A stretch of DNA of 64,000 bases from CAYMGQ01 sp964390055 (GCA_964390055.1 CAYMGQ010000001.1:139573-203572), one strand, 5' to 3'. Positions 43,158 to 53,091 are shown, counted from the stretch's first letter. The notes: generated by a model not told the origin, from the sequence alone. Program-made: numbers and translations.

Positions 43158-44345
43158 ATGAAAAGAAAATTCACAATGTTTTTATCCTTATTATTAGTAG
43201 TATTTTTGTTGGCAGCTTGTGCCCAAGGGGGCAGTAGTCCTCAGGGACAAACTTCCTCTGAGGCTGAAGGAACTACTATCAAAGTTGGCTTGAATTACGA
43301 ACTATCTGGGGATGTATCCACATATGGACAGGGCTTAACTGAGGGAATAGAACTAGCCTTTGATGAAATTAATGGCAAGGGCGGTGTCCTTGATAAGCAA
43401 GTGGAACTAGTTAAAGTTGATAATAAATCTGATACTACCGAGGCAACCAATGTATCCACCAGGCTTGCCACTCGGGACAATGTTCTGGCCATCCTTGGAC
43501 CTGCTACATCAGGAAATACTAAGGCAGCTACACCACCAGCCATGCAACATAAGGTGCCCTTAATCTCGGCTTCTGCCACTGCGGATGATGTTACTATTGA
43601 TAATAATGGTAATGTCAGGGAGTATATTTTTAAAACTTGCTTTAGTGATTCCTTCCAGGGTGTAACCATGGCAAACTTTGCATTTAGGGATATGGAATTT
43701 AAAAATGCAGCCATTCTATTGGATAATACTAGTGATTATGCCAAGGGTCTTGCCAAAAGTTTTAATGAAACCTTTGTAAAATTAGGGGGAGAAATACTTA
43801 CCGAAGAAGCCTACCAGGCCAATGATACTGATTATAGGGCGGTATTAACAAATATTAGATCCCTTAATCCTGAGGTCCTATATGTACCTGGCTATTATGA
43901 GGAAGTGGGCTTGATTGTAAGGCAAGCCCGGGATCTAGGACTTGATATCCCAATCCTGGGAGCTGATGGTTATGATTCCCCTAAGCTTGTTGAAATTGCA
44001 GGCGCTGAGGCACTAAATGGGGTTTACTACACTAACCACTATTCTTCCATGGACGATGCTGACGATGTTGTGGCATTTAGGGAGGCCTTTAACACAAAAT
44101 ATAAGAAGGAGGCTGATGCCTTTAATGCCTTGGGATATGACTTGGCCTATTTCCTAGTGGATGCCATTGAAAGGGCAGGGGAAGCAGACCGGGAAAAAGT
44201 TAAGGAGGCCTTAGCATCTACCACAAATTTTGAGGCAATTACTGGTACTCTTTCTATAGATGAATTCCATAACCCAGTAAAGGCTGTAACAATCCTAGAG
44301 TTAAAGGACGGCCTTCCTACATTTTTAACAAAATTAGAACCTTAA
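43158..44345 (+). CDS. livJ: Branched-chain amino acid ABC transporter, substrate-binding lipoprotein
   Basis: Periplasmic-binding-protein type 1 fold anchored as a lipoprotein: signal MKRKFTMFLSLLLVVFLLAAC with lipid-attached Cys at 21. Family segments include KVGLNYELSGDVSTYGQG, VLAILGPATSGNTKAATPPA and VLYVPGYYEEVGLIVRQARDLG. Binds Leu, Ile or Val outside the cell. First gene of livJHMGF under the Ile T-box; an intercistronic hairpin separates it from livH, in line with higher expression of the binding protein. Confidence 0.93.
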   Translation: MKRKFTMFLSLLLVVFLLAACAQGGSSPQGQTSSEAEGTTIKVGLNYELSGDVSTYGQGLTEGIELAFDEINGKGGVLDKQVELVKVDNKSDTTEATNVSTRLATRDNVLAILGPATSGNTKAATPPAMQHKVPLISASATADDVTIDNNGNVREYIFKTCFSDSFQGVTMANFAFRDMEFKNAAILLDNTSDYAKGLAKSFNETFVKLGGEILTEEAYQANDTDYRAVLTNIRSLNPEVLYVPGYYEEVGLIVRQARDLGLDIPILGADGYDSPKLVEIAGAEALNGVYYTNHYSSMDDADDVVAFREAFNTKYKKEADAFNALGYDLAYFLVDAIERAGEADREKVKEALASTTNFEAITGTLSIDEFHNPVKAVTILELKDGLPTFLTKLEP

Positions 44346-44367
44346 ATAATTATTAACTATTGTTCAA

Positions 44368-44397
44368 GGGGGGAAATTATGTGAATCCTTTCCCCCC
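44368..44397 (+). repeat. Intercistronic stem-loop between livJ and livH
   Basis: GGGGGGAAA (44368-44376) pairs perfectly with TTTCCCCCC (44389-44397). No T run follows, so it is more likely an mRNA-stabilising or partial-termination element than a full terminator. Confidence 0.65.
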
Positions 44398-44430
44398 AAT
44401 CTATCATAAGAAGATATTGGGGTGATATAA

Positions 44431-45315
44431 GTGGGTCAACTAGTTCAACAATTAATCAACGGCATATCCCTAGGTAGTATTTATGCCTTAATCGCCCTTG
44501 GGTATACCATGGTTTACGGTATTATAAATTTAATCAATTTTGCCCATGGGGACATTTACATGGTAGGAGCCTACGTGGGATTTGCTTTAACTACTTTTTT
44601 GGGTTTTTCTTTTTTCCCAGCGCTTATTGTCTCCATGCTTGTATCGGCTGTTTTAGGAGTTATCATTGAAAAAATTGCCTACAAGCCTATTAGAAATTCC
44701 ACAAGAATAGCTGCATTAATTACTGCTATTAGTGTTTCCTTGTTTTTGCAGTATGGGATGATGTATTTTGTCAAACCTGAAACCAGGACCTTTCCTGACC
44801 TGCTGCCAAGTACACAGATTAAACTTTTTGCTTCTAATATTATAATAGACGTTAGAAATCTTTATATTATACTTATCACTATCTTCCTAATGGTATTTTT
44901 GCAATATATAATCCATAAGACAAAGATTGGTAAAGCCATGAGGGCAGTAGCCCTAGATAGGGATGCAGCCCAATTGATGGGAATAGATGTTAATAGGACT
45001 ATTTCCTATACCTTTGCAATAGGGTCTGCCCTTGCGGGTGCTGCAGGGGTTTTGGTAGGTGTCTATTATAACTCAATTAATCCCCTTATGGGGTCTGGCC
45101 CTGGACTCAAGGCCTTTGTTGCAGCGGTTATCGGTGGAATAGGTATTATTCCTGGTGCCGCCTTCGGTGGTTTTTTCCTTGGTATGATTGAGACCTTGGT
45201 CAGCGCCTTTGGTGGCTCCCTTTATAAGGATGCAGTTTCATTTATAATATTAATCTTGGTCCTATTAGTTAGGCCTAGCGGACTTCTGGGAAAAAACATT
45301 CAAGAAAAGGTATAG
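44431..45315 (+). CDS. livH: Branched-chain amino acid ABC transporter permease LivH
   Basis: A 294-aa permease with about eight helices: start QQLINGISLGSIYALIALGYTMVYGIINLINFAHGD is diagnostic of LivH, and the coupling segment MRAVALDRDAAQLMGIDVNRTI is present. GTG start behind GGGGTGAT. Confidence 0.95.
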   Translation: MGQLVQQLINGISLGSIYALIALGYTMVYGIINLINFAHGDIYMVGAYVGFALTTFLGFSFFPALIVSMLVSAVLGVIIEKIAYKPIRNSTRIAALITAISVSLFLQYGMMYFVKPETRTFPDLLPSTQIKLFASNIIIDVRNLYIILITIFLMVFLQYIIHKTKIGKAMRAVALDRDAAQLMGIDVNRTISYTFAIGSALAGAAGVLVGVYYNSINPLMGSGPGLKAFVAAVIGGIGIIPGAAFGGFFLGMIETLVSAFGGSLYKDAVSFIILILVLLVRPSGLLGKNIQEKV

Positions 45316-45330
45316 AGGATAGGTGATAAA

Positions 45331-46281
45331 ATGCAATCTGTAAATAAGAAAAGTATTCTTAGCTTTTTGTTTATATTGGTAATATATGCCTTAGCTGAGT
45401 TTTTAATAAGAATGGGTGTAATTGATTCATATATATTTTTAAATCTTGTTATTATAGGGGTTAATATTATCCTTGCGGTAAGCCTAAATCTCATAACAGG
45501 TTTTACTGGCCAATTTTCCCTTGGCCATGCTGCCTTTATGTCCATTGGTGCTTATACTTCAGCTATTTTGACCACAAAGTTAGGCCTGCCCTTTATAGTG
45601 GCAATATTGGGGGCGGCTATAAGTGCCTCCTTGGCTGGAATTATAATAGGTATCCCCACCCTGAGACTCCGGGGAGATTACCTAGCTATTGCCACTCTTG
45701 GATTTGGGGAAATTGTTAGGATTATTGGCCTAAATAACGACTACATTGGTGGTGCCATGGGATTAAATGATATTCCACAGTATACCAATTGGACTTGGCT
45801 TTATTTTTTTGTCCTAATGACTATTATTGTTATTAATAATTTCATCAAGTCTTATAACGGTCGAGCCTGTATATCTATTAAGGAAGATGAGTTTGCCTCA
45901 GAGGCAATGGGGGTTAATACAACCTACTACAAGGTTCTTGTCTTTACCCTTGGTGCCCTTTTCGCAGGTATTGCCGGGGCATTGCACGCACATTATTTTT
46001 ATTTTATCAAGCCTGATTCCTTTGGATTTATGAAATCCATAGATATTTTAGTTATAGTAGTTTTCGGTGGGCTAGGCAGTATCCAGGGTTCTATTATTGG
46101 AGCAATCCTGCTATCAGTAATTTCCCTAATACTCCAGTCCATACCAGAACTCCGTATGCTAGTCTATTCGGTTATTTTATTCTTAATTATGGTTTATAGG
46201 CCCCAAGGAATTATGGGTGATAGGGAATTCAAATTCTTTTCTAAGGGGAGGGGTTTAAATGACACTTGTCCAGGTAAATAA
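45331..46281 (+). CDS. livM: Branched-chain amino acid ABC transporter permease LivM
   Basis: A 316-aa permease; LITGFTGQFSLGHAAFMSIGAYTSA and the coupling region SIKEDEFASEAMGVNTTYYKVL are LivM hallmarks. Overlaps livG by 23 bases, so the two are translationally linked. Confidence 0.95.
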   Translation: MQSVNKKSILSFLFILVIYALAEFLIRMGVIDSYIFLNLVIIGVNIILAVSLNLITGFTGQFSLGHAAFMSIGAYTSAILTTKLGLPFIVAILGAAISASLAGIIIGIPTLRLRGDYLAIATLGFGEIVRIIGLNNDYIGGAMGLNDIPQYTNWTWLYFFVLMTIIVINNFIKSYNGRACISIKEDEFASEAMGVNTTYYKVLVFTLGALFAGIAGALHAHYFYFIKPDSFGFMKSIDILVIVVFGGLGSIQGSIIGAILLSVISLILQSIPELRMLVYSVILFLIMVYRPQGIMGDREFKFFSKGRGLNDTCPGK

Positions 46282-47038
46282 TTTGTGCAAATCCTTTGGA
46301 GGTATCAAGGCATTGTCTAATATAAATATAGCTATTAAAGAAGGGGAGATTACAGGTATTATAGGCCCAAATGGGGCAGGGAAAACTACCTTTTTTAACC
46401 TCTTAACGGCTATCTACCCTCCCAGTTCTGGGGAGATTGTCTATAAGTTGGACAAAATTATTTCATCAAATTTATTAAAACCCCATAAAATGTCTGCCTA
46501 TGGCATAGCTAGAACCTTCCAAAACATACGCCTCTTTAAGAATATGAGTGTGCTTGATAATGTTTTAATTGGTAACCATAGCAAGATAGGCTATGGCGTT
46601 ATCCCATCCATATTAAGATTGCCCTCCTATTATGAACATGAGGACAGGGCATATAAGCAGGCTGTGGAACTTCTTGAAATATTTGACCTATTGGACAAAA
46701 GAGAAGAGTTAGGGGCTAATCTTTCCTATGGTGACCAAAGAAAGCTAGAAATTGCAAGAGCTTTAGCGTCAGGTCCTAAACTTCTTTTATTAGACGAGCC
46801 AGCGGCGGGTATGAACCCTAGGGAAACCCTGGAGCTTACAGGCCTTATCAATTGGATTAAAAAAGAGTTTAATCTGACAATAATTTTAATAGAACACGAT
46901 ATGTCCCTTGTGATGGAAATATGTGATAATATTTTTGTTTTTAACTATGGAAATTTAATTGGAGAGGGAAGACCCCAAGAAGTCCAAAGTAATCCTGAAG
47001 TCATAAGGGCATATCTAGGGAGTGATGAAAAATGTTAG
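46259..47038 (+). CDS. livG: Branched-chain amino acid ABC transporter ATP-binding protein LivG
   Basis: A 259-aa ATPase: Walker A GPNGAGKTT, family segment GIARTFQNIRLFKNMSVLDNVLIG, signature LSYGDQRKLEIARAL, Walker B LLLLDEPAAGMNP and the H-loop LIEHDM. Overlaps livF by 7 bases. Confidence 0.95.
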   Translation: MTLVQVNNLCKSFGGIKALSNINIAIKEGEITGIIGPNGAGKTTFFNLLTAIYPPSSGEIVYKLDKIISSNLLKPHKMSAYGIARTFQNIRLFKNMSVLDNVLIGNHSKIGYGVIPSILRLPSYYEHEDRAYKQAVELLEIFDLLDKREELGANLSYGDQRKLEIARALASGPKLLLLDEPAAGMNPRETLELTGLINWIKKEFNLTIILIEHDMSLVMEICDNIFVFNYGNLIGEGRPQEVQSNPEVIRAYLGSDEKC

Positions 47039-47736
47039 AAGTGCAAAATTTAAATGTCCATTATGGTCCTATTCACGCCCTTAAGGATATAAATCTCTCC
47101 ATTGGCAAGGGAGAAATTGTTACACTAATTGGAGCTAATGGGGCAGGCAAGACTACTAGCCTTCGCACAATATCAGGCCTCCAGAGGGCAACATCAGGTA
47201 AGATAATATATGGGGGCCAATTAATTAGCTCCAAGCCTGCCTCTGATATTGTCAGGCTTGGTATTTCCCATTCTCCTGAGGGAAGAAGGGTGTTTTCATC
47301 AATGTCGGTATATGAAAACCTAGAAATGGGTGCCTATATCAGAAGAGATAAGTCCCAAATCAAAAAAGACTTTGACACTGTCTTTAGTTTGTTCCCAGTT
47401 TTATCTGAAAGAAGATACCAAGATGCGGGAACCCTCTCAGGGGGCGAGCAGCAAATGTTGGCCATGGGTCGGGCTCTTCTTTCAAAACCTGACCTCCTGC
47501 TTTTGGATGAGCCTTCCATGGGCTTGGCTCCCCTAATTGTGGAAGAGATATTTTCTATAATAGAAAATATAAACAAACAGGGAACAACCATATTGTTGGT
47601 TGAGCAGAATGCAAATATGGCCCTTCAATATGCTAATAGGGCCTATATTATCCAGAATGGTCATATTGAAATTAGTGGGGATGCCCAAGATTTGTTAGAG
47701 GATGACAAGGTCAAGGCCGCCTATCTAGGGGGGTAA
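47032..47736 (+). CDS. livF: Branched-chain amino acid ABC transporter ATP-binding protein LivF
   Basis: A 234-aa ATPase: Walker A GANGAGKTT, family segment SHSPEGRRVFSSMSVYENLEMGA, signature LSGGEQQMLAMGRAL, Walker B LLLLDEPSMGLAP and the H-loop LVEQNA. Last gene of the liv operon. Confidence 0.95.
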   Translation: MLEVQNLNVHYGPIHALKDINLSIGKGEIVTLIGANGAGKTTSLRTISGLQRATSGKIIYGGQLISSKPASDIVRLGISHSPEGRRVFSSMSVYENLEMGAYIRRDKSQIKKDFDTVFSLFPVLSERRYQDAGTLSGGEQQMLAMGRALLSKPDLLLLDEPSMGLAPLIVEEIFSIIENINKQGTTILLVEQNANMALQYANRAYIIQNGHIEISGDAQDLLEDDKVKAAYLGG

Positions 47737-47746
47737 AAAGGCTTAA

Positions 47747-47776
47747 AGGGTCACCCCTAAAATGTGGGATGACCCT
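47747..47776. terminator. Stem-loop between livF and the convergent phosphoesterase gene
   Basis: AGGGTCA (47747-47753) pairs with TGACCCT (47770-47776), extended inside by CCC with GGG. The minus strand has TTTAAGCCTTTTT after it, so it suits the phosphoesterase gene better than livF. Confidence 0.6.
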
Positions 47777-48635
47777 AGCCATTAAACAGTTCAACCACAA
47801 CTATCTCTGGCCTATTAAATAGTCTTTGGGGAAAAATACTATTTCCCAGCCCCCTATTTACTATCATGGTCGATAAGCCCCTTGTGTAGTAACCTGAGGT
47901 ATATTTGGGCAATACCCCTTGGTGTGGGGCAAAGAGGCCTCCAATTCTAGCTAGTCGGACTTGTCCACCATGGGCATGGCCCGTAAAAATTATATCCATA
48001 CCATACTTACTATATAGTGAAAACATCTCTGGCCTATGGCTTAATAAAATTTTAAAGCTATCTTTAGCAGGCAAACCCTCCATGGCAGAATTTATCCTTT
48101 CCTTAGTCACCGCCAGATCCCCCAGGGCCCCATTTTCCATAGCTGGGTCATCTATACCTATGATACTAATATACTGTCCATCCTTTTCAAGCTGAAGACA
48201 GTCATTCCTAAGGACCGTGACTCCTTCTTGCAACAAAGTCCTTTCAAGCCGTTCAAAATACCTAATCCTTCCCTCATGGTTTCCGCTAACATAATATACG
48301 GGGGCAATTTTTTGAATCCTTTCCATTAATTCAATAGCATCTTTACCATCACCCCGTCTACTATCAATTAAATCACCCGTAAAAACTATTATATCTGCCT
48401 GCTCATTTTTTATTTTTTTAACTAGGTATTTTTGATTTTTACCGAAATTCTTATTGTGTAAATCTGATAAGTGGATAATTTTGTAGCCATTAAAAGCCTT
48501 GGGCAATTGGCCAAGGTGGAGGTCTATCCTATTAATAACGATATTATTATTTTGAAAATATAAAAAAGCAAGAAGGGCCAAGACTAATAGAAGGCCAGGA
48601 ACCCAGCCCTCTAAAACTATTTTTTTCACTTGCAT
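47775..48635 (-). CDS. Membrane-anchored metallophosphoesterase (YkuE-like)
   Basis: Calcineurin-like phosphoesterase (286 aa) with an N-terminal membrane helix (about 8-28, WVPGLLLVLALLAFLYF). The dimetal site is complete: IIHLSDLHN, VFTGDLIDSR, VSGNHEG, LLSHRPE and FTGHAHGGQ. Relatives hydrolyse phospholipids or UDP-sugars at the membrane. ATG 48635 follows AAGGTGA; an upstream GTG overlaps that site. Confidence 0.88.
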   Translation of the reverse strand: MQVKKIVLEGWVPGLLLVLALLAFLYFQNNNIVINRIDLHLGQLPKAFNGYKIIHLSDLHNKNFGKNQKYLVKKIKNEQADIIVFTGDLIDSRRGDGKDAIELMERIQKIAPVYYVSGNHEGRIRYFERLERTLLQEGVTVLRNDCLQLEKDGQYISIIGIDDPAMENGALGDLAVTKERINSAMEGLPAKDSFKILLSHRPEMFSLYSKYGMDIIFTGHAHGGQVRLARIGGLFAPHQGVLPKYTSGYYTRGLSTMIVNRGLGNSIFPQRLFNRPEIVVVELFNG

Positions 48636-48678
48636 AATATTCACCTTAAATCTATTTTAATTCATATATAAGAGACTC

Positions 48679-49923
48679 TTATATTAATGGTAATGTTGAG
48701 CCTGCATTTGGCATTAATAGGACTTGCGCATCAGGCCCTAATTCAGCCAGGGCTGCATCTATAGCCTCTTGACTTGTTTTAAAGGGGGTAAAGTTTATTT
48801 TTCTCACTAGGTCTTGATCCAAGTCTGATACTAGGAATATTTTGGCCCGGTCTAGAACCATTGCAATTGCTGCAGCCTTATGGCCACCCAATTTAAACTC
48901 CTCCTTTATACTCTTTACCATATCTTTGGGTTCCTTATGTAGCATCCAATCCTCGAAGGTCTTTTCCCCAAAGCCTTCGGCTGCTGAGGCAATTAAGATA
49001 ATTATACCACCATCCTCGACGGCATGCTTGGCATTGTCTAATGCCTTCTGGGCTTGGTAAAGATTAATATCCTTAGGATACCCTCCCGGAGAAGCCACTA
49101 CTATCTGAGCCCTCTTATTAATTTTAATACCATATAAGTCATCCAGAGTCTTACATCCCTCTCTGTGGGCCTTGATATAATGACCTGATACAGCCTTAAT
49201 AATCTCTTTTCTTTCATTTAGGACTACATTTACTATAAAATCTATTTTGATAAAGGAAGCTATTTCATCTATATCTTGCCTTACGGGATTACTATCCAAA
49301 TTACCAGCATATGCTTCTTTTTTTACCATATTAGAATGATTTGCTTGAATGGCATCAAAACTCGATACTCCAGGCATTAAAGCCTTAGCTCCACCGGAAT
49401 AACCTGCAAAATAATGATATTCAATATTACCCATGCAAATTACCCTGTCAGCCTTTGCCACAGGTTCAAATATATCGGCAGGAGTCCCGTTCTTACACCT
49501 ACCCAGGTTAATACACTCAGCCATATCACTATCAATTATCTTAATATCACTATGGTATATCTTTTCACCTACTATTTTTTTCTTTTCTTCCTCCTTATGT
49601 TTTCTATGACACCCTAGGGCTAAGACAATTGTAATATCCTTTTCCTTAATTTTGCCCCTCCTTAATTCCTCAATAACTGGTGGTAGGGCAATATCACTGG
49701 GCATGGGCCTTGTTATATCACTTGTTACTATTACAACCTTTTCCCCCGCCTTTACAATATCCCTTAACCTTTTACTGCCTATAGGATTTTCCAATGACCT
49801 TTCTACTTCCGCCCTTCCCTTCAAGTCAGCTTGCATATCCTGGGGGAGTAGTGTAGCCATATAATTCTTCTGGGCTATCCTAAACTCTACATCTCTTTTT
49901 CCAAATTTAAATTCAAACTTCAT
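48679..49923 (-). CDS. larA: LarA-family (DUF2088) racemase-like protein
   Basis: Nickel-pincer racemase superfamily, 414 aa. Visible are the phosphate/nucleotide segment TSDITRPMP, HRKH in ALGCHRKHKEEE (the first catalytic His region), and the cofactor-binding stretch NIEYHYFAGYSGGAKALMPG, whose Lys could carry the pincer cofactor and whose first His fits a nickel ligand. Lactate is the substrate only in some members; others racemise different 2-hydroxyacids. No larB, larC or larE for making the cofactor is nearby. Confidence 0.85.
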   Translation of the reverse strand: MKFEFKFGKRDVEFRIAQKNYMATLLPQDMQADLKGRAEVERSLENPIGSKRLRDIVKAGEKVVIVTSDITRPMPSDIALPPVIEELRRGKIKEKDITIVLALGCHRKHKEEEKKKIVGEKIYHSDIKIIDSDMAECINLGRCKNGTPADIFEPVAKADRVICMGNIEYHYFAGYSGGAKALMPGVSSFDAIQANHSNMVKKEAYAGNLDSNPVRQDIDEIASFIKIDFIVNVVLNERKEIIKAVSGHYIKAHREGCKTLDDLYGIKINKRAQIVVASPGGYPKDINLYQAQKALDNAKHAVEDGGIIILIASAAEGFGEKTFEDWMLHKEPKDMVKSIKEEFKLGGHKAAAIAMVLDRAKIFLVSDLDQDLVRKINFTPFKTSQEAIDAALAELGPDAQVLLMPNAGSTLPLI

Positions 49924-49974
49924 GTCAAACTACCTCCTATTATAGGTGACTCCATAATATCTGCAAAATTATAC

Positions 49975-51321
49975 CTAGGATAGTCTTGTCTCTATTAATT
50001 GTGCTAAATCATTAGCTAATTTCTCCAGCTCTTCCTGATCCTTACCCTCTAACATTACCCTTACTAGGGGTTCGGTTCCGGAGGGTCTAATTAATACCCT
50101 GCCCTCATGGCCTATAAGATTTTCCACCTCCCTTATCCTATTGCCTATTAGGTTATCCTTAAGGTAGGCTCCCTTATTCTCATTCTTTACCTTAGCATTA
50201 ACTAAAACTTGAGGGTAGCTTTCCATCATATTGGCCAAGTTAGAAAGTGTTTTGTCCTCCTCCTTCATGCACTCCATGAGTTTTATTGCAGTTAGTAGCC
50301 CGTCTCCCGTTGTATTGTAGTCTAAAAATATAATGTGGCCCGATTGCTCTCCACCAAGAGAGTATCCCTCTTTTAACATTTCTTCCAGAACATACCTATC
50401 CCCGACCTTGGTTTTTACAATTTGGCAACCTTGTTTCCTAAGGGCTATATCCAAACCTATATTGCTCATAACTGTTGCCACCACAGTATTGTTCTTAAGT
50501 TTTGCATTCTTCTTCAAGCCATAGGCACATATATTCATAACATGGTCCCCGTCAACAATATAGCCCCTTTCATCTACAGCTATTAACCTGTCTGCATCAC
50601 CATCAAGGGCAATCCCAATATTTGCCCCCTTCTCCCTAACAAGTTCCTGCAATTGTGATGGGTTTGTTGAACCACAGTCAAGATTAATGTTCATCCCATC
50701 GGGTTGGTTGTTAATAACATGGACATGGGCCCCCAAATCCTCCAATAACTTAGGTCCTATTTTATATCCAGCCCCATGCCCTGCATCTATAACTATTTTA
50801 AAACCCCTAAGATTACAGGAAATTGTAGTTTTTAAATAATCCATATACAATTCTCCAGCCCTATCTAATGTTTTTAGGGTCCCTATATCCTTTCCCAAGG
50901 GCCTATTCTTGACATCCTCACCAGCCAGTATGTATTCTTCAATTTTTTCTTCAATCCCATCAGACAGTTTGTAACCATCCTTATCAAAAAACTTTATTCC
51001 ATTATATTGGCCGGGATTATGAGATGCTGATATAACTACACCTATTTGGGCTTGGAGTTCCCTTACAAGATAGGCAACACCTGGGGTCGGGATTATACCT
51101 AGGCTAATCACATCAACTCCCATAGATAAAAATCCAGCCGTCATTCCTGCTTCCAATAAATATCCTGACCTTCTAGTATCTCTACCTATCAAGACCTTTC
51201 CGCCCTGTCCCCCTCCTAGTAAAACATGGGCCCCTATCCTGCCCAATTTATATGCAAGTTCGGCTGTTAACTCCTCGTTAGCAATTCCCCTAACACCATC
51301 AGTTCCAAATAATGCCCCCAT
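49975..51321 (-). CDS. glmM: Phosphoglucosamine mutase
   Basis: Converts glucosamine-6-phosphate to glucosamine-1-phosphate for peptidoglycan. Four domains: start GTDGVRGIAN, the active phosphoserine in SASHNP (Ser100), the magnesium loop DGDADR, the sugar-specificity loop GGEQSGHI and the phosphate loop RPSGTEPLVRV. ATG 51321 follows GGGAG and gives the standard 448 aa. Usually adjacent to cdaA-cdaR; here 10 kb of other genes lie between. Confidence 0.97.
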   Translation of the reverse strand: MGALFGTDGVRGIANEELTAELAYKLGRIGAHVLLGGGQGGKVLIGRDTRRSGYLLEAGMTAGFLSMGVDVISLGIIPTPGVAYLVRELQAQIGVVISASHNPGQYNGIKFFDKDGYKLSDGIEEKIEEYILAGEDVKNRPLGKDIGTLKTLDRAGELYMDYLKTTISCNLRGFKIVIDAGHGAGYKIGPKLLEDLGAHVHVINNQPDGMNINLDCGSTNPSQLQELVREKGANIGIALDGDADRLIAVDERGYIVDGDHVMNICAYGLKKNAKLKNNTVVATVMSNIGLDIALRKQGCQIVKTKVGDRYVLEEMLKEGYSLGGEQSGHIIFLDYNTTGDGLLTAIKLMECMKEEDKTLSNLANMMESYPQVLVNAKVKNENKGAYLKDNLIGNRIREVENLIGHEGRVLIRPSGTEPLVRVMLEGKDQEELEKLANDLAQLIETRLS

Positions 51322-51422
51322 ATACCAATAACTCCCTTCCAAATATAAGCTATATATTATGTAAATTACCTACAATTTTATCACACCTATATTATTACCA
51401 CAATATAAAATTTGCACCATTA

Positions 51423-51457
51423 AAAATAGGAAGGATAGTAACTATCCTTCCTATTTT
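51423..51457. terminator. Terminator after cstA
   Basis: Perfect 16-bp stem AAAATAGGAAGGATAG / CTATCCTTCCTATTTT with a 3-base loop. It lies just after the cstA stop on the minus strand. Confidence 0.85.
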
Positions 51458-51474
51458 GGATTTCATATTAATTT

Positions 51475-53091
51475 TTAGATGTTTGAGCTACTCTCTATTT
51501 CTGTCTTGCTCATTACTTGATATCCCTGATAAGCCAGGACTATTGCTAGGACGAATAGGAGAGCTGGGAATACAACTAGCAGCATATTTCCAGTTGCTAG
51601 GTTATCCCTAATTAGGAATATTAGAGCCAATAATGTTACTGCAAACATAAATATCATTGGTAATACAAACATAGAGTATTTTCTTCCGGACTTCTTTAAC
51701 CACACAGCAACAGCCATTAGTGCAAGGGCCGCTAGCAATTGGTTAGCAGAACCGAAAATTGGCCAAATTTTTGTATAATCAGTTATAGCCAGTAATCCAC
51801 CTAATACTACCGTAATAGCAGTAGCTACATACATATTGGTTAATGGATGTTGCTTGCCGCTTGAGGCATCATCAAAGTATTCTTGGAAAATAAATCTTCC
51901 CAATCTAGTAGCCGTATCCAAGCTAGTTAAAGCAAAGGCCGACACTGCTAGAGCTACAAAAGATTTACCAACAGTAAAGGGAATACCAAAACTGGTCATA
52001 AAGTTTCCTATACCATCGGAGAAGACATTTACAGGCCCACCATCTGCAAGCAATTCTGTAAGCTTACCTTGGCTTACATATGCAGCAGCAATAATTGCTA
52101 CAACTGCCAGTACACTCTCTATTAACATTCCACCATAACCAATTAGTTTGGTGTCACTTTCCTTGTCTAATTGCTTAGAGGTTGTTCCCGATCCAACAAG
52201 GGAGTGGAAACCTGATATAGCTCCACAGGCAACAGTTACAAATAGCATTGGGAACATCCACTGTCCCCCAACATTAAAGCTTGTCACCGCTGGTAACTGT
52301 AGGTTTGGTCTCATAATAACTAATCCTAAAACGGCACCGGCGATCATAGCGTATAGTAAATATGAGTTCAAATAGTCCCTAGGTTGTAATAATATCCACA
52401 CTGGGGTTACCGATGCAACAAAGATATAAACTAGTAAAAAGCCAATCCAGAAGTTAAAGCTCATTTGCAATGGGAACATATTTCCAATGGCTATACAGGT
52501 AAATAGTAGTATAACACCAATTACTGTACCCACTGTCAAAGATACTCCTTTTCTATAGACAGCCACACCAAAGACTACCGCCAGGACAATAAATAAGACC
52601 GATGCTGTTGCTGCCTCAGGTACAGTTGCAAAGGTATTTGCAACAATATTAGCAAAGGCTGCCACAACTAATAAGAGAGTTAACCATGCAAAGATGGCAA
52701 AAAGTTTTTTACCTGTCCTACCCATGTTGATTTCAATAACCTCTCCAATAGATTTTCCATCATGACGAATGGATGCAAATAGTGATCCCCAGTCATGAAC
52801 ACCACCAAAGAAAATACTACCTATAAGAATCCATAATAATACAGGAACCCAACCAAAAATTGCTGCTGCAACTGGTCCAGTTATGGGGCCTGCTCCAGCG
52901 ATAGATGCAAAGTGATGACCCAATAATACCGGAGCCTTAGCTGGTACAAAGTCAATACCATCTTCTTTAGTATGTGCAGGGGTTTTTATGCCATCATCAA
53001 TACCCCATTCTTTGGCTAACCATGCACCGTATGTTGCATAGGCGATAAGAAAAATAACGATTGAGCCGAGAATTAATACCATTGAATTCAT
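51475..53091 (-). CDS. cstA: Carbon starvation CstA-family transporter
   Basis: A 538-aa membrane protein with about 14 helices. Diagnostic segments: HFASIAGAGPITGPVAAAIFGWVP near residue 60, GGVHDWGSLFASIRHDGKSIGEV and SGFHSLVGSGTTSKQL. CstA relatives import pyruvate or peptides in other bacteria. ATG 53091 lies six bases after AAGGGAGG; a TTG 18 bases upstream overlaps that site. It follows an unknown 166-aa protein by 36 bases. Confidence 0.92.
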   Translation of the reverse strand: MNSMVLILGSIVIFLIAYATYGAWLAKEWGIDDGIKTPAHTKEDGIDFVPAKAPVLLGHHFASIAGAGPITGPVAAAIFGWVPVLLWILIGSIFFGGVHDWGSLFASIRHDGKSIGEVIEINMGRTGKKLFAIFAWLTLLLVVAAFANIVANTFATVPEAATASVLFIVLAVVFGVAVYRKGVSLTVGTVIGVILLFTCIAIGNMFPLQMSFNFWIGFLLVYIFVASVTPVWILLQPRDYLNSYLLYAMIAGAVLGLVIMRPNLQLPAVTSFNVGGQWMFPMLFVTVACGAISGFHSLVGSGTTSKQLDKESDTKLIGYGGMLIESVLAVVAIIAAAYVSQGKLTELLADGGPVNVFSDGIGNFMTSFGIPFTVGKSFVALAVSAFALTSLDTATRLGRFIFQEYFDDASSGKQHPLTNMYVATAITVVLGGLLAITDYTKIWPIFGSANQLLAALALMAVAVWLKKSGRKYSMFVLPMIFMFAVTLLALIFLIRDNLATGNMLLVVFPALLFVLAIVLAYQGYQVMSKTEIESSSNI

